Source: Saccoglossus kowalevskii
Lineage: Eukaryota; Hemichordata; Enteropneusta; Harrimaniidae
Length of the DNA: 37,052 nt
NCBI RefSeq assembly: GCF_000003605.2
Contig: NW_003130355.1
Span: 104,879-141,930, forward strand
Reading direction: 5' to 3'
The notes beneath the pieces are model-generated. The model saw nothing but the letters and a program-made list of their open reading frames with translations. It was not told the origin of the DNA and ran no database searches. A program made the translations under genes and the position numbers. Shown here in pieces: positions 34,700-37,052 of the stretch (positions within the stretch are counted from its first letter, which is position 1; every line of letters starts with the position of its first letter).

Positions 34700-35510
34700 G
34701 AGATCTGTGTGTGCGACCGTGCGTGCGTCCGGACCAATATCTCAGATACGTCCGGACTGTTTCAAACTTCACGCATACATCATACATAATGTTATGCACA
34801 TAAATATTTTTCACGATCTGGTTCAAGATGGCTGAATGGCGGCCATTTTTGCGCTGACAAATTATTGAAATCAAGCATTTCTGGCATTCCGGAACCGAAT
34901 CTCGGTCGTTTACATATGGACTTGGTTCAAATTTGGTACATACATTGGACATTATATGACCATGCTGCATATTATTTTGTTTTTCAGATCGGATTCAAAA
35001 TGATCGACTGGTGGCCATTTTGTTTTAATGAATGCGGTTTTAGTGGCATATCTTTGACATGTTTTGACTGATTATGTTTATTTATTATACATCATGCAAT
35101 AGACGTACAGATGTATTAATTTGATTATCCGTTTCAAAATGGCCGAATGGTGACCATTTCGCGCTAAAAAAATCATCACAAATCCAGCATTTCTGGCATT
35201 CTGGAACCGAATGGATTTCGTTCAAACCTGGTATCTACATTAAACATAATTGGTCCTTGGTGAACGTCATAAGTGCGCTTCTAGTGCCATATCTCTGTCA
35301 TGCTTTGACTGACCTTGACTTTGATTATGTTCAAATTTTATATATTCACTATATGCCATAGATGTACAGAAGTATTCAAAATGACAGGCAATTTTGTTTT
35401 AATTAATGCTATTCCAGAGAAATAGCTTTCAATATTATTCTCGTTTGATGATCAGATACAAGATGACTGAAGCATCAGTTTCTGGATCCATATCGCTGAC
35501 ATGTTTATGT
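34700..35510. repeat. Degenerate tandem-related repeat array
   Basis: A module TTCAARATGRYYGAnTGG...CCATTT recurs at about 34822, 34994 and 35132, with weaker traces near 35375 and 35455. A 27-base block, AGCATTTCTGGCATTC then GGAACCGAAT, occurs at 34874-34900 and 35186-35212 with one mismatch. A third block (AGTGSCATATCT...TTTGACTGA) occurs at about 35042 and 35283. This is consistent with a diverged higher-order repeat of about 240-310 bases. GTCCGGAC occurs twice near its left end (34727, 34750). The open minus-strand frame 34623-34970 is a by-product. It may be an internal array of a DNA transposon or an old satellite. Confidence 0.7.
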
Positions 35511-37052
35511 TCCAACTATATTACAAATCTGTATATTTTAAATTAGATAACTAAAGGGGAATGTGCCCTGCATGGCTTGTTCATACTACTTTGGGTCATG
35601 TGATCCATTGTTCTGGCCGTAGGGTATTGTACAACTCACTGTCACGTCTCTGTTGTACTAAGTACGCCTTGTATTTTCTTACACTTTTCTGCAACATCGG
35701 TCAGTTTTTTTTAGCTTTAAATTTACTTGTAATTGTTTGAAATCTTTCGGCTTCACTGGTTAATCGGATCAAAGTTGTTATCTCAAGATGAGCGTGAAAG
35801 TACAACTTTGTCCTCACTTTTTATAAGAGATATTTGTGTAGTAACAAGACCCGGAATTGTTCAGAATAGAGTTAGGAAGCTGACTGAATTCAACAAGTTG
35901 TTCGTGATTATATATTTATGTTTCAGGTTGACCGTGTACATCCGGGTATTTTTTTCTTCTCTAGATCATCTGCCAGATGTTCCTCTACACAAAAAACAGG
36001 GAGTCACATAAGATAAGCACACAGCAACCATAGTGCCGATTAAAACTCTGCAAGTGTGTGGTTTAACATAGTAAACGTATTCATATTTGATGATTAACCT
36101 AATTTATTCGTATTGATTTTGGTAAAACTCTTCATAATCGTACACGTATATTGTTCTGTCCGTTAGTTTATTTTAGTAAATCCACACATATGTCATTTGC
36201 AGATTGTAAATCGGCCACACTTGCATTCATATACTATGTTTAATTGCTACAAATAACTGAGGTACATTTTGTAAACCGGCATTGTAAATCAGACATTGCA
36301 TGGAATGAGCAGATTAAGCCGCAGTGTAAAGTCTGGAGTTGACGAGGAGATAAACTTCTTTCCCAGCTATTTAAAAAGTGGAAGGGTCGAACCACAAAAT
36401 CATTCAGGTAGAGCTTCTAACAACTGACCTATTAGTTTTCCGATGGAGGATTCTGAAACAAATGGGTATTTAGAAAGGTCAAGCCTATGTCATATGTTAT
36501 GTTTTGCATTATTAATAAGCAAATGGTAAAACATACAGCAACAATACATCTTCCGTATTTATGTGAATTAACATACGTTCAGCGCTGCACTGACAATGCA
36601 ACTGTCTGCTGAATTATTCAATGTTATCGTTTCCTTCGTGGTACAATCGCGTCTCATGAAACGCACTCCAACTCGTGCGATTAACTCTACAAATCAACCT
36701 TTGTTGCTTTTTGTACAGTGTGTTTGTTATCTTTCAGAATTATTCTAGTCAGAAATTCAAAATCGTGACCGTTGGTTTACAGGATAAACCGAGTGGCTTA
36801 TTTCATCTAGTAAGCCAATAAGCATTCTTTGATTGAACTACACCGTACATAAAATTCTGGCGATTGCTCACGTACTCTCACGCGAGATATATTCGCATTT
36901 TCTTTCTTCATATGCATGCCGATCAATCTCTGGCTAGAGAACGATATTTAAGAAGAGATACAAATGTTTAGCATGCATCATTACCATCCACACTGTCACG
37001 TATTAAAAACAGGCTGGAAGGTTACTGATTGCAAATTTGAAACACGGCTATT
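35511..37052. other. Mostly featureless right end
   Basis: One plus-strand frame at 35733-36011 (92 codons, TTG start, no good ATG) is moderately protein-like, with a hydrophobic segment, and includes the second copy of the 60-bp repeat. No domain is recognised. Beyond 36011 I see no gene, RNA or repeat. Confidence 0.45.
35891..35950 (+). repeat. Dispersed 60-bp repeat, copy 2
   Basis: Gap-free match to 23220-23279 in the same orientation. In this copy the segment lies inside an open frame and encodes NKLFVIIYLCFRLTVYIRV. The corresponding frame of copy 1 keeps NK, VII, C and VYIRV at the same positions. Confidence 0.6.

Noticed and set aside
34623-34970. Minus-strand 115-codon frame
   Set aside because: It lies within the degenerate repeat array and is not shared as a frame between repeat copies.
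1-37052. CRISPR array, bacterial operon, phage or plasmid features
   Set aside because: There is no dense coding, no ribosome-binding sites and no spacer-repeat pattern. The only short tandem repeat has no unique spacers.

Overview
This window is AT-rich animal-type nuclear DNA (about two thirds A+T by eye). It has no operon structure, long stretches without genes, GT-AG style splice signals, eukaryotic poly(A) hexamers, a 721-base assembly gap and decayed retroelements. The retroelement types (an APE-endonuclease LINE and a GIY-YIG fragment) and the very low gene density fit a marine invertebrate. A lophotrochozoan such as a mollusc is my best guess, but nothing in the sequence proves it.

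Layout. 1-117: end of a 35-bp tandem repeat. 118-6000: mostly unremarkable, apart from a CpG-richer island at about 3400-3890 with an open antisense frame and a perfect CRE. 6457-6673: frameshifted GIY-YIG nuclease fragment, probably Penelope-like. 10591-10845 and 11155-11478: two short plus-strand frames with weak resemblance to a death-effector fold and to a TM5-loop-TM6 receptor segment. 12544-13008 (minus): the best cellular gene candidate, an exon encoding a 152-residue secreted precursor with a compact six-cysteine core between basic cleavage sites and a good splice acceptor before it. 14555-15275: N gap. 19497-20450: CpG-richer stretch with a strong minus-strand splice donor (19497/19496), a plausible 5' non-coding exon of the 12.5-13.0 kb gene across a ~6.5 kb intron. 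A divergent plus-strand donor lies at 19740/19741. 22891-23090: a 200-bp foldback (MITE-like) element. 27565-27596: (GTTT)8. 30234-30249: a perfect DR4 nuclear-receptor-type repeat. 30768-30844: a cluster of CREs. 31801-34632: one 5'-truncated, heavily frameshifted LINE. 34700-35510: a degenerate tandem-related repeat array.

The cellular content therefore amounts to one probable secreted-peptide gene plus weak exon candidates. The clearest content is mobile-element debris. Two statistical oddities stand out: eight perfect TGACGTCA palindromes in 37 kb, and a 60-bp sequence present twice, 12.7 kb apart, with a reading frame that seems to be preserved.
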